From Selaginella tamariscina (lineage: Eukaryota > Streptophyta > Lycopodiopsida > Selaginellales > Selaginellaceae), in assembly GCA_003024785.1 (NCBI GenBank), contig PUQB01000519.1, positions 114,772-178,771 of the forward strand: 64,000 bases of DNA. The letters are read 5' to 3'. Below, in pieces: positions 21,844 through 36,400 of the stretch. Every line of letters starts with the position of its first letter. Positions within the stretch are counted from its first letter, which is position 1. The translations under genes and the position numbers were made by a program. The notes beneath the pieces were generated by a model that saw nothing but the letters and a program-made list of their open reading frames with translations, had not been told where the DNA came from and did not search any database.

Positions 21844-24800
21844 ATTTATTAATGAAACGTTTTAAATTTTGAACCTTTATAGGCACATGAAGATGTGAAA
21901 TGAATCACCTTATACATATATAATAATAACATTACATTTGAAATGATATAAAATAAAATATCTAGAATTTTATATTTTAATTTCTACAGTTTCATATGGT
22001 TACTAACCCATATTAATAATATATTCTTGAACAAGTCCCACATGAACAGGAACCTATCTAACCATATAAGAATGCATTGTATTATATTAAATATGATAAA
22101 ACTATTTTAAAAAAACACATAAATGTTCCTTTTTCTAAAGTTTGAAATCATAGGTTGTTGCATATACATGTTTTAGTTAATATCCTTGTTAAGAAAAGTA
22201 TTTTTTACATTCATTTGCTGTATATGAAGATCCTGTGAAGATGTCAATGCTAAAAAGAAATGAATGGAGGACATTTTAACAATAAGGAAATATATTTCAT
22301 TAATACTAAGTTTTAAATCTATCAATTTATTAATTTTCTAAATATTACTTAGAACTAGATTTAATGAAAAACAAATAGAAATGGAAAATTCAACATATGG
22401 TCACATGAAACAAACATATTAATCAAGGATTATAGATGTAATGGCATCATATTGGGAGATATATATGTATGTGTATATGTGTACACTTATTGTATATAGT
22501 TTAGAATGTTTGATACTATAGGTTCAACGTTACCTATATTGTTTACAGTTGCATCCCAAGGAGTGTGTCCAAATCCATTTGCATTTAAATTTTGTAAATT
22601 TGGTAAAAGCTATATTGCAAAACAAAGTATAAATTCAGAATTTTTTCACAAGCTGCCCAAAAATTCATTAAAGACACCCCAAAAACAATAACTTTGTGTT
22701 CTTCCGTTTGTCTATAGTATTAAAATAATTATCCTTGTTACTTTAAGTTTATTATTAAATTTAAAAGCTTTATTTCCTTATCCTGGGTCTCTCTCGTGCA
22801 TCCTTGTCAATTGTAGTTAGTTTAATGCATCATTGTGGACTTCTTTAATGACATTGGTAAGGTTACTCATAAATTTATCATTAAAATAATATCATTTGTT
22901 TGTCTCTTAATTATTGCCAAATCCTTTTTAAAAAATGAGGATTCGTTGTACAAAACCAATATGAACAATTTTGGTTTGTTGAATTTGCCACATATTAACT
23001 TCTTGCTTTGGGGGTTTGCTAAACTCTTTTCATAGTTCTTTCCTAAAACTAATGAGGAGCTCTACATATTTATCTTTTCACATTAAATACTTTATCTTAT
23101 TAAGATCCTTTTTACTTTCTGCCTAGTATGCCTCCTTTTTAAGAATCTCCTATAATTTAAATAGAAAAAAGTAATAAAAATAAAAAAGAAAGCACATGCA
23201 CAGTTGATTCCTTAAGAACAAGGGACAGAGAAGATCTGCTACATTTCACTTTGTATAACTTTTAATTTTACATTTGTTATATCCATGAAAAAAAACAGTT
23301 AAGGTATAAACATCTTTATAATGCACTTAAGAATTAAGGTTTTTCCCCTTAGCCAAAAAGGTAAAAGACTAACTAGTGACCCTTGGACATTTTGACTTGG
23401 TGGCCTTGAGTTTTTATTCCACATATTCTATATGAATATTTACTTAAATAATCAATTTAATAGGTTAGAACCCTAACAAATGATAACCACCAAGATAGCC
23501 TTGAATGGCAGCACCATCTTTAACTTTGAAAAGCCTCCATAAGCTTTTGCGCAATTGTTGAATTTATTTTAATATTTTATAGAAATAAGAAAGAGCCTAA
23601 TAATCAATGGGTTAACCTTGGTACACGTGTTGTCAATTATGCCCAATACCCATGCACCCAAGCAAAATTGCTTAGGAGTTTTGGCTATGTAGGTGCCACT
23701 TATATCATGAATCCCTAATAATCAGCAAAAAAAAAAAAACATACCCTAGTAAAATAATTTTTTCACAATTATATTGGATGAGATAAAAAAATCACATACT
23801 AGTGAAAAATAAGTTTAAAATTTTTATAGTTAAAACTTATTTGCTGCTACATAGGAGCTTCACATATTCTCATGAATTATCTTGTAACATAGAATATTAA
23901 GAATCCATTGAAGTGCACAAGGGCAATTGTTTATTAATATTTCTATTGATAGTGTACCCGGGCATAAATTGGCAACGAAGGGCAAAAGATTTATAACAGT
24001 ATACATGTGCTATTGGGTCTTAAAGGAAAGGTATATTATCATTTGTAAAAGCAAAATGATGAGGCTCAATGCTCAACAAACATTCTACATTCTACATACT
24101 ACAAGATATATGTTTGTTGAACACCAATATAACTGATTGGGAATATGATATCGAGGTTAAGATATGTTTTAAAATTCATATCACTTTTAGTTGTAACGCC
24201 CATTATGTAGCCTCCACTCTCCTCAATGCCAAAGATAGATGGAAAGCCAATTATGTTGTGGCACACTGTATCCTCAATTTAACATAATGACATACCCACA
24301 TTTGACCAAGTACATTATTTCATTATTAACTTATGAAGAAACTTTTTTATGTACAAAAATCACTATTCACACAATATAAAAAAACGTTTCCTAGTTAAAG
24401 TTTAGGGATTTTGTCCTTAGAATAATTATATATATATCACTTATCTTGTTTATAAAGTCAATGATAAGAGTCATTATCATGTTAAAGCATTTACAAAATA
24501 TCTTGTTTATAAGATAAGAATATGTTCATTAAATAATATATTATAATTATGCGCTTGCATTACTAAAAAGAGATAGTGTGGAAATTTATTTTTTCTTGAA
24601 GATTATCTCTCTCTCATGCCTTGCTCTCCTTTATAGCTCTTAGCTATGTATCGGAAATGAGCTTGATTTCGATAAAAGTCTCATATTTATCAAGCGCCCC
24701 CCATAGCCCTTCTATATACCATAACTGAATCATATCCTTTCATGCCTCCTCATACCAACCATCATAATTGTCTGCTTCCTGCCTTCGTAGGTTCCTTTCT

Positions 24801-27365
24801 ATCACCATAAAATTCTTCTTATCATCGTATGATTTTCTCTTATTGCTCCTATCTTACAAATTATTCCTTCACTGTAGGAAAGTTCTATGTATGCAATGTA
24901 GGAAAGTTCTATGTATGCAATGTTTCTATATGTTATATTTTTAGCCTTTAACATGCACACTACAAAGAATGCTCTTCTTATTGTGGGAAGTTCATAGCAA
25001 GTTTTCATTACTCATATCCGTACCCCTTCATTAGCAACCAAAAGCCCATTGTATGAAGGAAGGTAGAGACTAGCAATGCTTACCTCATAAGCATCTTACA
25101 TGTAGCTTGGTGTATGTGAAAACAAAATGGTTCCTTATGTCCCTTAATACACTAATGATCTTCAGAATGTATAGTACCATGAGAGATGTGAAGATTTTTT
25201 TTGAATTTATTTAGAAAGCTTGGAGTCAAACAGTGATTTTGTCCACAATTCCTTCCATACCTCTAGTCAAAACATGATAGATTGTCAGGATTCCTTTGAT
25301 GATTTAAAAATGCATCATATAACTATGACTTAACCTTCTTTTGAACTTGTGACCTATGTTGCTATCCTTTAGTGAAAGTTGTGCTAATGTAATTTATTTT
25401 TCTAGTCCAAGATTTTTGTTTCCTGCCTCCGATCATTGAAATCGTGTCATTTTCTTTACGAATTTCATCCCATTGAGCTTTTGACCATAGAGAAGTATTT
25501 GCACATTGTTGTCATCCAATGGTTCCACATATCCACTCAATCTTGTTTATCATCGCCATAGTTGCCTTTCTTTTCCTCATAGCCCTCTCCACCTTCTCCC
25601 TCTCCTCTATCCTATAATTGTGATGTAGAGAAAGGAAGAAAAAACATCATAAGCGTCTTAAATCAATAAGCATCATCCTCGATGCCAAGGATAACTTCCT
25701 TAATGTGGAGGACAAACTTACCATTAATAGACATATTCATCCTTGGTGCCAAGGATGAAAACGTTTGTGAATGGTAAGGCTAGCAAGAAACAATTTGACT
25801 AAAAATAGACTTATCCCAAAACATATGATCATATGGGCGGCCTTCTAAAGAGAGCTAACGACTTTTGCATTGCTCTTTATCTTTACAGTAATGACCATGA
25901 GTGCATATAATTTGGAAATTATAAGTATTAAATGTAGAGCATATAGTCTTTGTCTCATATCGGGCGATGGCGAGGGCTCTGCACAATACCTTAAGTCATG
26001 AGAATGATTGAGTTCACTAGTGTATACAAGTTTTACATATTGGTTGTTTTAAGTCTCAGAGTCATCTTGGATTTCAAGAAGTGTTACATTCACGTAAATG
26101 TGATGGTCTTTATTGCTTCGAAAGGGTTCCTCTTCCTTGATTATGGTGAGCCATTGAAGTCAATGGTTTCCATCGCACACATCAAAAGTTTTCTATTCAA
26201 GAAAGCAAAGTTCTAGAAAGTGAAGTAAAGTTTTAAAAAGTTTTTCGTTCTACTTAGGGTTTAAATGGCATTTGTTTTAGAAAATTTTACATTTTTCTTT
26301 CCAAAAATCATTCCCTAATATCTTTGCTTCATCATTTTTCCTCAAATTGACCCCAATGGAAATAGTGAATGCTTGTGAGGTGCTTATGTAACTTTGTTCA
26401 TGAAAGAAGTTCATAACGTTTTTTATGTTCTTAGACATAACATGTACACATTCATTCTTCTTCAAGAGTATAAGCGGCACACAGAGAATCTTGTTACAAT
26501 CCTTCTTTTACATCTTGTTAATCAACTCAAATGCCAGAGCTTGTGGCTCTACTTCTACCTCAAAAATGCCGGAGCTTGTGGCTCTATTTCTACCTCAACA
26601 AGGATAGGAGCCGATGCTACCTTTAGAAAAGAGTCGGTTTTGGTCTTTCTTTTAACCATGATTTTTAGTTGTACAAAAAACCACAAACAATTAGAAAGAA
26701 TGTATAGATGCTTGGAAGGATATATACGACATGTAGTCTATTAAGAGAAAACCTAGAATTTATTATTCTCATTAGCATATGATAGTGCTTGTCCTTGGCA
26801 TCGAGGATGCAAAAATGTTGTCATGGCAGTGTGGCTAGTTAAACATGAAAACACATTTGACCATCTTTGGTCATAAGGATGGTTAAAGCACATTGATAAT
26901 TCTAGATTTGAGGTCAATAAAAGTAATAGAAATCATCCTCAATATTGAGGATCACAATGTCGTTAATTGTGATGTGAATGGTAGGGGGATTATGCCTAGA
27001 ACCACATGACTTGGAACTTTTTGTTGTGATGCATGTGCAAATACGAATGACCATCTTTTATGTCGAGGATTGTCATTGCATAATTTTGATGTGTGCTAGG
27101 TAAGGTGTGTCTATTCAGTTACATCTTTGGTGCCAAGGATTCAATGGGGCTAAACTATGGCAAATATGAAAGGACATAAAGCATCCTTGACACCAAGGAT
27201 GATTTATGTGTGTATTGATTGTGTCAAGAGAAGACTACATGAAGCAACTGTTTTGCGCATGTGGAGGGAGTCCTTATGAGGCCAAAAGATACATTAGAAA
27301 CAAATCTAAACCCTTGTAATCCATTTCTATTGGGAATGTAGCGTGGGTAAATGCATGGTGGGCAC
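21844..27365. other. Gene-free block with dispersed short palindromes
   Basis: About 5.5 kb with no supported gene. All open frames are short and without domain signals. Microsatellites, common elsewhere in the window, are almost absent. From about 24.2 kb the stretch carries scattered copies of an 18-base imperfect palindrome of the form ATCCTTGGTGCCAAGGAT. Examples lie at about 24220, 25676, 25740, 26793, 26937, 27054, 27126 and 27185. The same family resumes beyond the retroelement. Confidence 0.6.
25676..25756. repeat. Pair of ATCCTYG...CAAGGAT palindromes
   Basis: ATCCTCGATGCCAAGGAT at about 25676 and ATCCTTGGTGCCAAGGAT at about 25739 are the clearest copies of the dispersed palindrome family. 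Each is an inverted repeat with arms of seven bases (ATCCTTG/CAAGGAT) around a variable 4-base centre. Confidence 0.75.
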
Positions 27366-27812
27366 TGTCAAGCCACAATCCAGGAACAAGGAAGTAAACA
27401 GGATTCCAAGAACAAGGAAGCTTGACTCAGAAGCAAGACAAGGAGCAGGACAGGGCAGAACATAAACTAAAGCAGGACAGGAACTAGGAACTAGGAACAA
27501 GACAAGAGCAGGAGGCAAGGAGCAAGACAAGACAAGATTGATCGTAGAAAGACTGGTGTTGATAGTAACTGATTGTACAACAATTAGGTCGGAGCTTTTA
27601 TGCTCACAACTCCAAGCTAATCTGGTCATGAGCTAAAAATAGTGATCCTTATCTTCTAGGCATATCCTGTAGTATATCCTATAGGAATATCCTACAGGCA
27701 TATCTTGTAGGAATATCCTATAGGAATCCTATATCATATCCTGTAGGTATATCCTATACGCATATCATGTAACCCGTATCCTGTATCCTGCATCATGTAT
27801 CGGGTTGTGACA
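27366..27812 (-). repeat. Left LTR (3 prime LTR of the minus-strand element)
   Basis: 447 bases with TG...CA ends. The inner half is an irregular run of ATATCCTGTAGG-type 12-base units (about 27660-27790). Confidence 0.85.
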
Positions 27813-30800
27813 GCACCTCCTCCCTTAAGGACGAGTTCCACGAGTCTTGAGACCTAGTTTAGCAGGATAACGCCGATGGAAAGCAGCAACTTTGGAAGAA
27901 GCATGGAGTAAGTTGGATGCAGGTTCCCAAGTGCGATCGGTAGGCAAATAACCTTTCAATCACCAAGTATTGAAGTTGGTGGCATGAAGACGAGAATCAA
28001 GGATGTGCAACTTCGTACTCAGTTCACCGTCAATGACCACATGAGGGGGAGGAGAAGAAGCACGACAGGAAGAGAAGAAGGATGATACGGCTCCAACAAA
28101 GAGTGTGAAACACAGATGAAGTTTCACCATAGATGGTAACTCGAGTCGAAAAGCTACAGGATTGACCTCAGCCGCAATCCTGTAAGGGCCCAATTGTTGA
28201 AAATCCAACTTAAAGAAGGCCTGTTGGTGCGAATATGCCGACGAAGAAGCCACACGAGATCACCAATCTTGTATGCAGGTGCCGGTTGACGATGAGCATC
28301 AGCATGATGCTTGTACCGTTCCTGTGCCTGCTGAAGATGAACCCGGAGATCCTCATATACCTGACGAAGATGCTGGAGACGATCCTGTACTGCAGGAGCG
28401 GAAGAAGGAGAAGCAGGAGGAGCAAAGTCAAAACGTGGATGGTAGCCTGTAAGAGCAAAGAAAGGTGTCTGGCCTGTAGATGCGTGAACGGAGTTGTTGT
28501 AGGCAAACTCCGCCATTGGAAGAAGGTCCAACCAGTTGTCCTGTTGGTAACTGATGAAGCAGCGAAAGCTCCAAGGTCTGAATCTGCGTTCTGACTGCCC
28601 ATCAGTTTGTGGATGGTATCCTGAAGAAAGGTCCGCTTTAACCTGTAGACTCCGAGAAGTTCTCGCCAAAACTTGGACATGAATTGTGGGCCTCGATCAG
28701 AAACAATGCTCTCAGGAAGACCATGGTGTCGGAAATACTTCGGATCACCAACTCAGTGGTTGTCTGGCCTGTAGCAGTCTTGTGACATGGTAGGAAATGA
28801 GCCTGTTTGGTGAAACGGTCAACCACCACAAGAACTGCATCAAATCCACGAGAAGGAGGAAGATCTGTGAGGAAATCCATAGAAATGGATCTCCAAGGAG
28901 CAGAAGGAACAGGAAGAGGACGAAGAAGACCAGAGGGTGCATGATGAGGCATCTTCACCTATTGCAGGTGTCACAACTCCGTACAAACTTGTCCACAAAA
29001 CCTCGCAACCCAGGCCACCAATAGTTGCGAGTCACCAACTCAACTGTCTTGGCCACACCAAAATGTCCTGTAGCCGGGGTATCATGACAATCTTGTACCA
29101 CACGAGTCTGCAAACACCAACAGAACGTACAGAGACCTTCCCGGTACAGGAGTCCATCCTGTATGAACAAATAACTGTAGTCTGTACGGGAACTGAGGAA
29201 GAGGAACTTGCGATGTCAGGACTAATGTGTGAAAACAATTCCTTGCCAAGTCGTCTGTAGCCAACTGCAAATGATGTCCTGTAGGAGTGTGGAATCTGTG
29301 GAGCCTGATGAACTTGTAGTGCTGCAAGCCGAAGTCGATCAGGACCCAACAACACTTGCTTTTGACAGTCATATGCAGGATCGCCTGGGGTCGGTGCAAG
29401 GTAAGAGCGCCTAGACAATGCATCCGCCTTGCCATTTCAAAAACCAGGCCTGTAGATGATGACGAAATCAAAACGTGATAGGAACTCCGCCCACCTAGCC
29501 TGTCGCTGATGAGAACTCGAGCCGTTTAAAAACTCCAGGTTCTTGTGATCCGTAAGAACTTGTACAGGATGCAGCACCTTCCAGAAATGCCGCCACTCCT
29601 CGAACAAATCCACAATGGCCTTGAGTTCCTTGTCATGAATCTCGTAATTGATCTCTGCCGAAGGAATTTACGAGAGTGAAAAGCTACAGGATGAAGCAAC
29701 TTGTCTTCTCCAACTTGTGATAGAACAGATCCTATGCAAAATCTGAGGCATTTGCTTCAACGAAGAAGGGACGAGAAGGATCAGGATGTGCTAAAATTGG
29801 AGCTGTCGTGAAGGCGTCCTTGAGTGTTGTGAATGCATGTTCCGCCTTGTCGGACCAAAGAACACTCTGTGCGCTTGGTGAGTTCCGTGAGTGGAAGTAC
29901 ACGCTTGGAGAAGTCCTATATGAAACGCCTGTAGAAGTTTGCAAAGCCAAGGAAACATTGTACGTCTCGTACAGACTTGGGCCTCTCCCACTCCGCGATA
30001 GTCTTCACCTTGTGCATGTCCATGGAAACCAGCAGGAGAGACGATGTAGCCCAAGAACTCCACAGTATCCCTGTCGAAGAAACACTTCTCCAACTTCGCA
30101 TACAGGCCATGCTCGCGAAGCCTCTGTAGGACTAGTCGTACATGCTTGTCATGAGCCGCCTGGTCCTTGGAGAAAATCAAAATGTCATCGAGGTAGATTA
30201 CCACAAACTGGTCCAAGAAGTCACAAAGATGTCGTTCACCATGTGTTGGAACACGGCTGGGGCATTGGTAAGTCCGAAAGGCATCACCGTGTACTCGAAG
30301 TGTCCATACCTTGTACGAAAGGCAGTCTTCCACTCATCTGGACGAATCCGTACAAGATTGTAAGCCCCTCGTAAGTCGATCTTCGTGAACACCTTTGCTC
30401 CTTGCAACCGATCGAGAAGTTCCGGATCAATGGCAACGGGTACCATTCCGAATGGTGACTTGATTCAAACCTCTGTAGTCCACAACCAAACAAACTCCCA
30501 TCTTTCTTCTTGACAAAGAAGATAGGTGCTCCTGCAGGGGACTTTGAGTGACGAATGAAGCCGGATGCCAAGTTTTCCTCGATGTACTACGAAGAACCTC
30601 CAATTCTGTAGGTGACAGTGCATAAATTCCGAACGGTGGAGTCTTTCCTTCCACAAGATCAATAGGACAGTCATAGGACCTGTGAACAGGAAGAACTGCA
30701 GCCTTGTGCTTGTCAAAAACGTCCTGAAAGGAGTGATACTTGGATGGCAGGGAAGAAGGAGGAGAAGAAGGAAAGGAGAAGGAGATTGAAAAACAGGGAG

Positions 30801-32827
30801 TCGATACAGAAAGGTAAAGAGGACGTAGGAGTTGGAAGGCAAAAAGATGAAAAGGAGCAGGATCAGTGGCAAGTTCATGCATGGTAGTGGTAAGAACTCG
30901 GAGAGGAGAAGGAGGGAGCTGTGATTGAAAAAGAGGAAGGATCTTGGGGGTGGAACAAAAGAAGAGTAATGAAAAGAGGCAGGATTGGGAAAACATGTGT
31001 GGATGTTGACAATGTACAGGATTGGAAGAATCCTGTACAGAAGTCCGTGGATGCACAGGAGTGAGGAAGCCTGTGAGTGTGCTGATGAACCAATAGGAGG
31101 TGGATCCTGTTAGGAGGAACCTTCGACACTGATATAGGATTGGAAGAACCCTGTACAGAATCCGCGAACTTACAGGAGTGGAGAGAGCCTGCGGATGTGC
31201 TGAGGAACTACATGAGGTGAATCCTGTCGAGGAGGAGTCTTCAACACTGATACAGGAACAGCATAGTCAATCCTGTAGCTTGTACTGCCTCAGACACTAA
31301 GGATGTATCCTGCACACAAGAAGGTATAGGATTGATCCTGGTTGCCGAGAGAAAACGTGAGCGTCCTAGACCTCAGTCGATCTGAGGATTTGCAACAACG
31401 AACCATGGCATGCCCAAAATGATGGGAGTCGACCGAGTCTTGATCAAGTTGAAGAAATCGAATAGTTGAATGCGCCATGACTGCAAGAGAGAGGTTTGGT
31501 AGCATGGGTAACTTGCACCAGAAACAATCAGATGACCATTGCCACCTTTACAGAACTACACTTCAACTTCACCACCGGAATGCCATGTTGAGTTACAAAA
31601 GTGTCATCCATGAAGCATGCATTTGCACCAGTGTCTAACAGGGTAAACTCCTTGAGCTCTCGATTATTGAGATGAATGTGTACAGGAAACTTGAGTGATG
31701 GAATGGTATGAGTAGCACCAATGGAGCCTGCACCTACGTCCAACTTCGTGGCTCCTAGACGAAATGAACATTAAAGTTTTCCGACTGAACTTTAGCTTCA
31801 ACTTCACGCGTCTTGAACTTCCTAGCTTTAATAGGACATTCCCTGCCTTGTGTCTGCTTCACCACAATACAAACACAAATTCTCACTGCGGCGACGTTGC
31901 TTCTCAGCAGCGAAAAGTGAGCCATGCTTGTATTTCTCAACCTCCATAGGAACTACTCTAGAAGGTGTCGCAGGAGTATGTACCACAGCTGTAGGATTGG
32001 TTTGCATGAACTGCTGACGGGATTTTTCCTGACGACGCTCGAACAAGTGGTTGTCACAGCGAACGGCCTGTTGCATGATCTTTGCAAATGTTTGGGCATC
32101 CAGTAATGTAAGGAGAAGGTCCTTCACGTCATCCCTCAACCCAAAACGGAAGTGTTCAATCAATGTAGTCTCATCCTATAGAATGTTCGTGCAAAGTTGC
32201 TGAAATTCGGATGTATAAACGGAAGCTGGTCAAGATCCTTGTGTGAGCTTTCGTAGCTTCATGCATGTGGAACGGTACTTATCGGGATCTCCAAAGCAAG
32301 CTTCAAAGGCAACCACGAAGCCTTCAAAGTCTTCCATCAATGGGTCGTCATGCTCCAGCAAAGGGGCAACCCAAGCCCGTGGAGATCCAACTAGTAGGGA
32401 TGTTAAAAGGCTCAGCCTTTTGTGCATCAGTCGAGTAGCGGCGTGGTTGCATGCGGATCAAAAGCCTAGTCTGATTCAGGAACCTTGAAAATCGGCACGA
32501 TTGCCATTGAACTTTTTCAGCATGCTGATTTTCAACTCCGAAGAAGTGTTTGATGGAGAGGAAACCACGGATGCTTAGAGAGAGGCCTGCGTAGCAGCCT
32601 TGGAGGATGCATCAGCAGCTGCATGCGCCACATTGGTGGAACCTTGTAGATCTGTGATCACTTGGCGCAAAGTGGCCAACTCATGAAGTAATATTTGGTG
32701 CTCGCGTTGAAATTGCTCAAAATCGGCCATGATATATGAAAGGAAAAAGGAGGAAAACGAAGGAGAAGAATCAAGGAAAAAAAAGTAGTTGAAAATTGGA
32801 AAGCTATGAAAGCAGTTACTATCAAAC

Positions 32828-33409
32828 TGTCAAGCCACGATCCAGGAACAAGGAAGTGAGCAGGATTCCGAGAACAAAGAAGCTTAACTCAGAAGCAGGA
32901 CAAGGAGCAGGACAGGGAGCAGGACAGGAACTGGAGCAGGACAGGAACTAAGAACCAAGAACAAGACAAGAGCAGGAGGTAAGGAGCAAGACAAGACAAG
33001 ACAAGATTGATCGTAGAAAGACTGGTGTTGATAGTAACTGATTGTACAACAATTAAGTCGAGCTTTTATGCTCACAACTCCAAGCTAATCTGGTCATGAG
33101 TCTAATCTGGTCATGAGCTAAAAATAGTGACCTTATCCTCTAGGCATATCATTTAGTATATCTTATAGGCATATCCTGTAGGAATATCCTGTAAGTATAT
33201 CTTGTAGGAATATCCTGCAGGCATATCCTGTAGGTATATCCTATAGGCATATCCTGTAGGAATATCTGTAGAAATATCATGTAGGCATATCCTATAGGCA
33301 TATCATGTAGGAATATCCTGTAGGCATATCCTGTAAGTATATCCTATAAGCATATCCTGTAACCCGTAACCCATATCCTGTATCCTGTATCCTGTATCGG
33401 GTCATGACA
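32828..33409 (-). repeat. Right LTR (5 prime LTR of the minus-strand element)
   Basis: 582 bases. It matches the left LTR at both ends but is longer, mainly because the ATATCCTGTAGG-type unit array (about 33145-33400) has more copies. Confidence 0.85.
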
Positions 33410-36400
33410 CCCATACAAGAATATTTCATTGTACCCCCAAAGATGAATATTCTCTTTATTTAATTTTTGACAAGCAATTTATGTACGGTTTGCAAGATTG
33501 TTAATAATATATTCAATGTAAACGACAATATGTAATATAAACTTATTAATTAGAAACATCTATTGTGCGAATGATTACAAGCTCTTAAAGTATTGTCTTA
33601 AAAATAAAATCAAGAATATATTATTAACTCAAACAACCATTTCCTTTGGGTTCAAATTGGAAAATTCATATTTTTCTCGTTTCATATTTAAATTGTTTTT
33701 TATATTGTTGTTTATTATGGAATTTCTTATAGTATGTTATGGGGAAGTATCCATGTGAAAGTGAGAGACAAAATTACCTATCACAATTTGTTTTGTAAGC
33801 TAATTTCTTAATTTTAAAAATAAAAGTCATTAAGCTCAATCAAATTCTTGTAGAACTAGGAGGTCTTACTAAAGATATTTCATTTGATAACGATAACGTT
33901 ACTTTCTAACTAGACCTTGATTTAGGAATGGATTTCATGATACATGTGGGCTCAAGAACAACTCATCTGATAAGTCTCCGGAAATGTTGAGAATTTGTAC
34001 CAATGCATCGAATATGTTTGATTATTACATTTCACTCTTACTTTTATTTGAATAATCCCATATATGGTTCTTCTTTTATGTAGGAAAACCAATTTTTAAT
34101 GAGTCAAATGAAAGAGCCTATAATTAAACTAGAGGCTATGCTTATATGAATTCTTTATGCACTTTTTAGCCACACAAGAAATATCTTGAACAAATGCAAT
34201 TGATTGATATGTATTGAAGTCCCTCAAACATACAATGGCAATATGGGTTTTGAACTTCCCCTATTCCTAGAGAAATAAAGAATTCACTAACAGAAATGTA
34301 GAGAGCAAAATATGGCCATGTTTGAACTAAGAGTCATGAATTGCACTTGAAGGATTTCAATGCCAGTGTTTGAGTTAGTCGCTATAATAGTTATCTTTCA
34401 TGCAACAACGCCAATTGTTTGTATCTAAACAGGAAGGTGGGTACTAACCAACAATTCTGGAATTACACTTTACAATGTAAATCATTAGTAGAACATCTAA
34501 ATTCAAGCCACTGAAACTTAGGTGTAAATTTTGTGGGTTCCAATTGGAATGCCTGTGCATGTGATGTTATTCGGTATATTGTGGTTTCTTTTAGCACATG
34601 CATGACAAGGTTATTCATCCACATTGGTTAGCACAATCATCATGTTCCCCTTAGCACATCACAAGAATAAGAGGATTCCATGTTAAAGAAAGTGCATGAA
34701 TGTTTTGTTTTGACTCCAAGAGCAACATTGAGCATCATCCAATTAGATGTAGTGTCAAATATTATTTTTGAGCGATTGATTAAGATTGACCAACCACTAA
34801 GACTATGTTGATACAGAAGGAACTACAAGACATCCTAGATGAAGTTTTGTTATTGATTAATAACTGAAGGTATGTTCATTCACTTAACATTCCCGGTGTT
34901 GAGGACAGTAACCAATTGCATTGAGTTCCATCCTCGACACTAAGGATGTTAGTGTCACACTTTGGTGCATTATCTTATGCCAAGATTGGATGGTTGTAGA
35001 AATTGGGTTGTCCTTAGTGTTGAGGATAGGAAATGTTATGTTTTTGGACTTCGAATTGTGTGTTTATTTGTGGCCTATAAAATATCCCTTTTCATCCTCA
35101 GTGCAAAGAATGGGCATTCCTCCATCGTACCAACGTCCTTGACATCAACTCCAAACTAGAACCTCCTTCCTTGTGTCATGAATGTATTTTAGGAATTGCA
35201 GATTTTTGTTCTCAGCATTGAGGACCAATTTTTTGATTTAGCTCATTAGTATGGATTTAAATTTTAAGGAGTTATGAAATTATTTTTTTTATTGTTCCTC
35301 TTGCAATATAAAGAATTTTTGCATTCAACAAAGATGAATCAGCATTATTGGCAATGGTTTAAATGGCCTTCTCAAACTGAAAAGGTCTTAGTGATGGCCT
35401 TACTTAGGGTCTTTCATTTTCTTGGACGAGGTTCCTCATGTGTTCATTATGTCATATGTGGGAATGCATTCTATTTGCACCTGATTAATAAAATGCATCC
35501 CAATGCAAACTTGCAAGATGCATATTTATGTTTTGATCATACACATTATTTTTATTTATGATCACATGTAAGTATTAAGAGATCATTTTTTTTATGAACC
35601 CATGCAAGTATCAGAAGTACATTAGTTTTAATTAAGTTTAATTGGTTTTACAATTTGAAATCCATATAGACTATTGCTATATGTGAGATAAAGACTAAAG
35701 ATGTTGTAGTTCATGAGCTATGTTGGAATAAGCTTGTTTGTTATGCATTTGGGATTTAAAGTACTATTGCAATCCGTGATTTCATGAGTGATGAAGCGAT
35801 TGCAGGTTGGAATTCTATGATAAAGGTCTTTGGCCACGATGTGGTACAAGAATGTGGATGTGGTTTCATTATACATAAAGCAATCAACAATACTTGGAGA
35901 AATATATAATTACAGAAGCTCATAAACAACATTTGTCCTTATGCCATATATTAACAAATAGCAATATCTTTGATATTATTTTGGAGTTATTTTGGAGATC
36001 TAGTAAAGTGGTAGAGGCACATATATGTAAACTTCAGGCATAGCTGCATGGTGGATGGAAAGAAAACAACATTAAAGTCGTAGTTTGCAAATAAGCTTAA
36101 CATTACATTTTTATTATGATCATCAACATTCTGCAATGCAAACAACTCCATAGCAAACCTTGTCCCTAATGTCAATCTTGTTAAGTTAAGATACTCAGAT
36201 GGAAACGATATTTAGGAGGGCAAAGCAAAAAGCTTAACATTATGGATGCTACCAAGCTTGATCTCGTTAATGCTTTGATGTAATGTTCCAAAGCATATGC
36301 TGCCTTGGGGTTAACATTTAGGTAGTGAGTCTTTGACAACAAACATGTTAATTAGACACGTTAGTAAGACCCTTATATCCACTAGACCTCTTTTGAAGTT

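Larger units (their letters stand above)
27366..33409 (-). mobile_element. Ty3/gypsy-type LTR retrotransposon, fossil
   Basis: About 6.04 kb, transcribed on the minus strand. It is flanked by LTRs at 27366-27812 and 32828-33409 that start TGTCA and end TGACA. Parts in element order, with approximate ranges: gag (32.74-31.9 kb) with a CCHC-type knuckle, aspartic protease (near 31.6 kb, LLDTGA), reverse transcriptase (30.65-29.8 kb, YLDD box), RNase H (29.8-29.4 kb), integrase with its HHCC zinc region and DDE core (29.2-28.4 kb), and a C-terminal tail (28.3-27.9 kb). A purine-rich tract borders the left LTR on the inside. The order RT-RNase H-integrase marks it as Ty3/gypsy. It is broken, with several breaks. 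By eye the first 90 or so bases of the two LTRs differ at about seven sites, all A/G transitions, which points to an old, methylated copy. No clear target duplication was seen. It sits inside the palindrome-bearing block. Confidence 0.9.
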
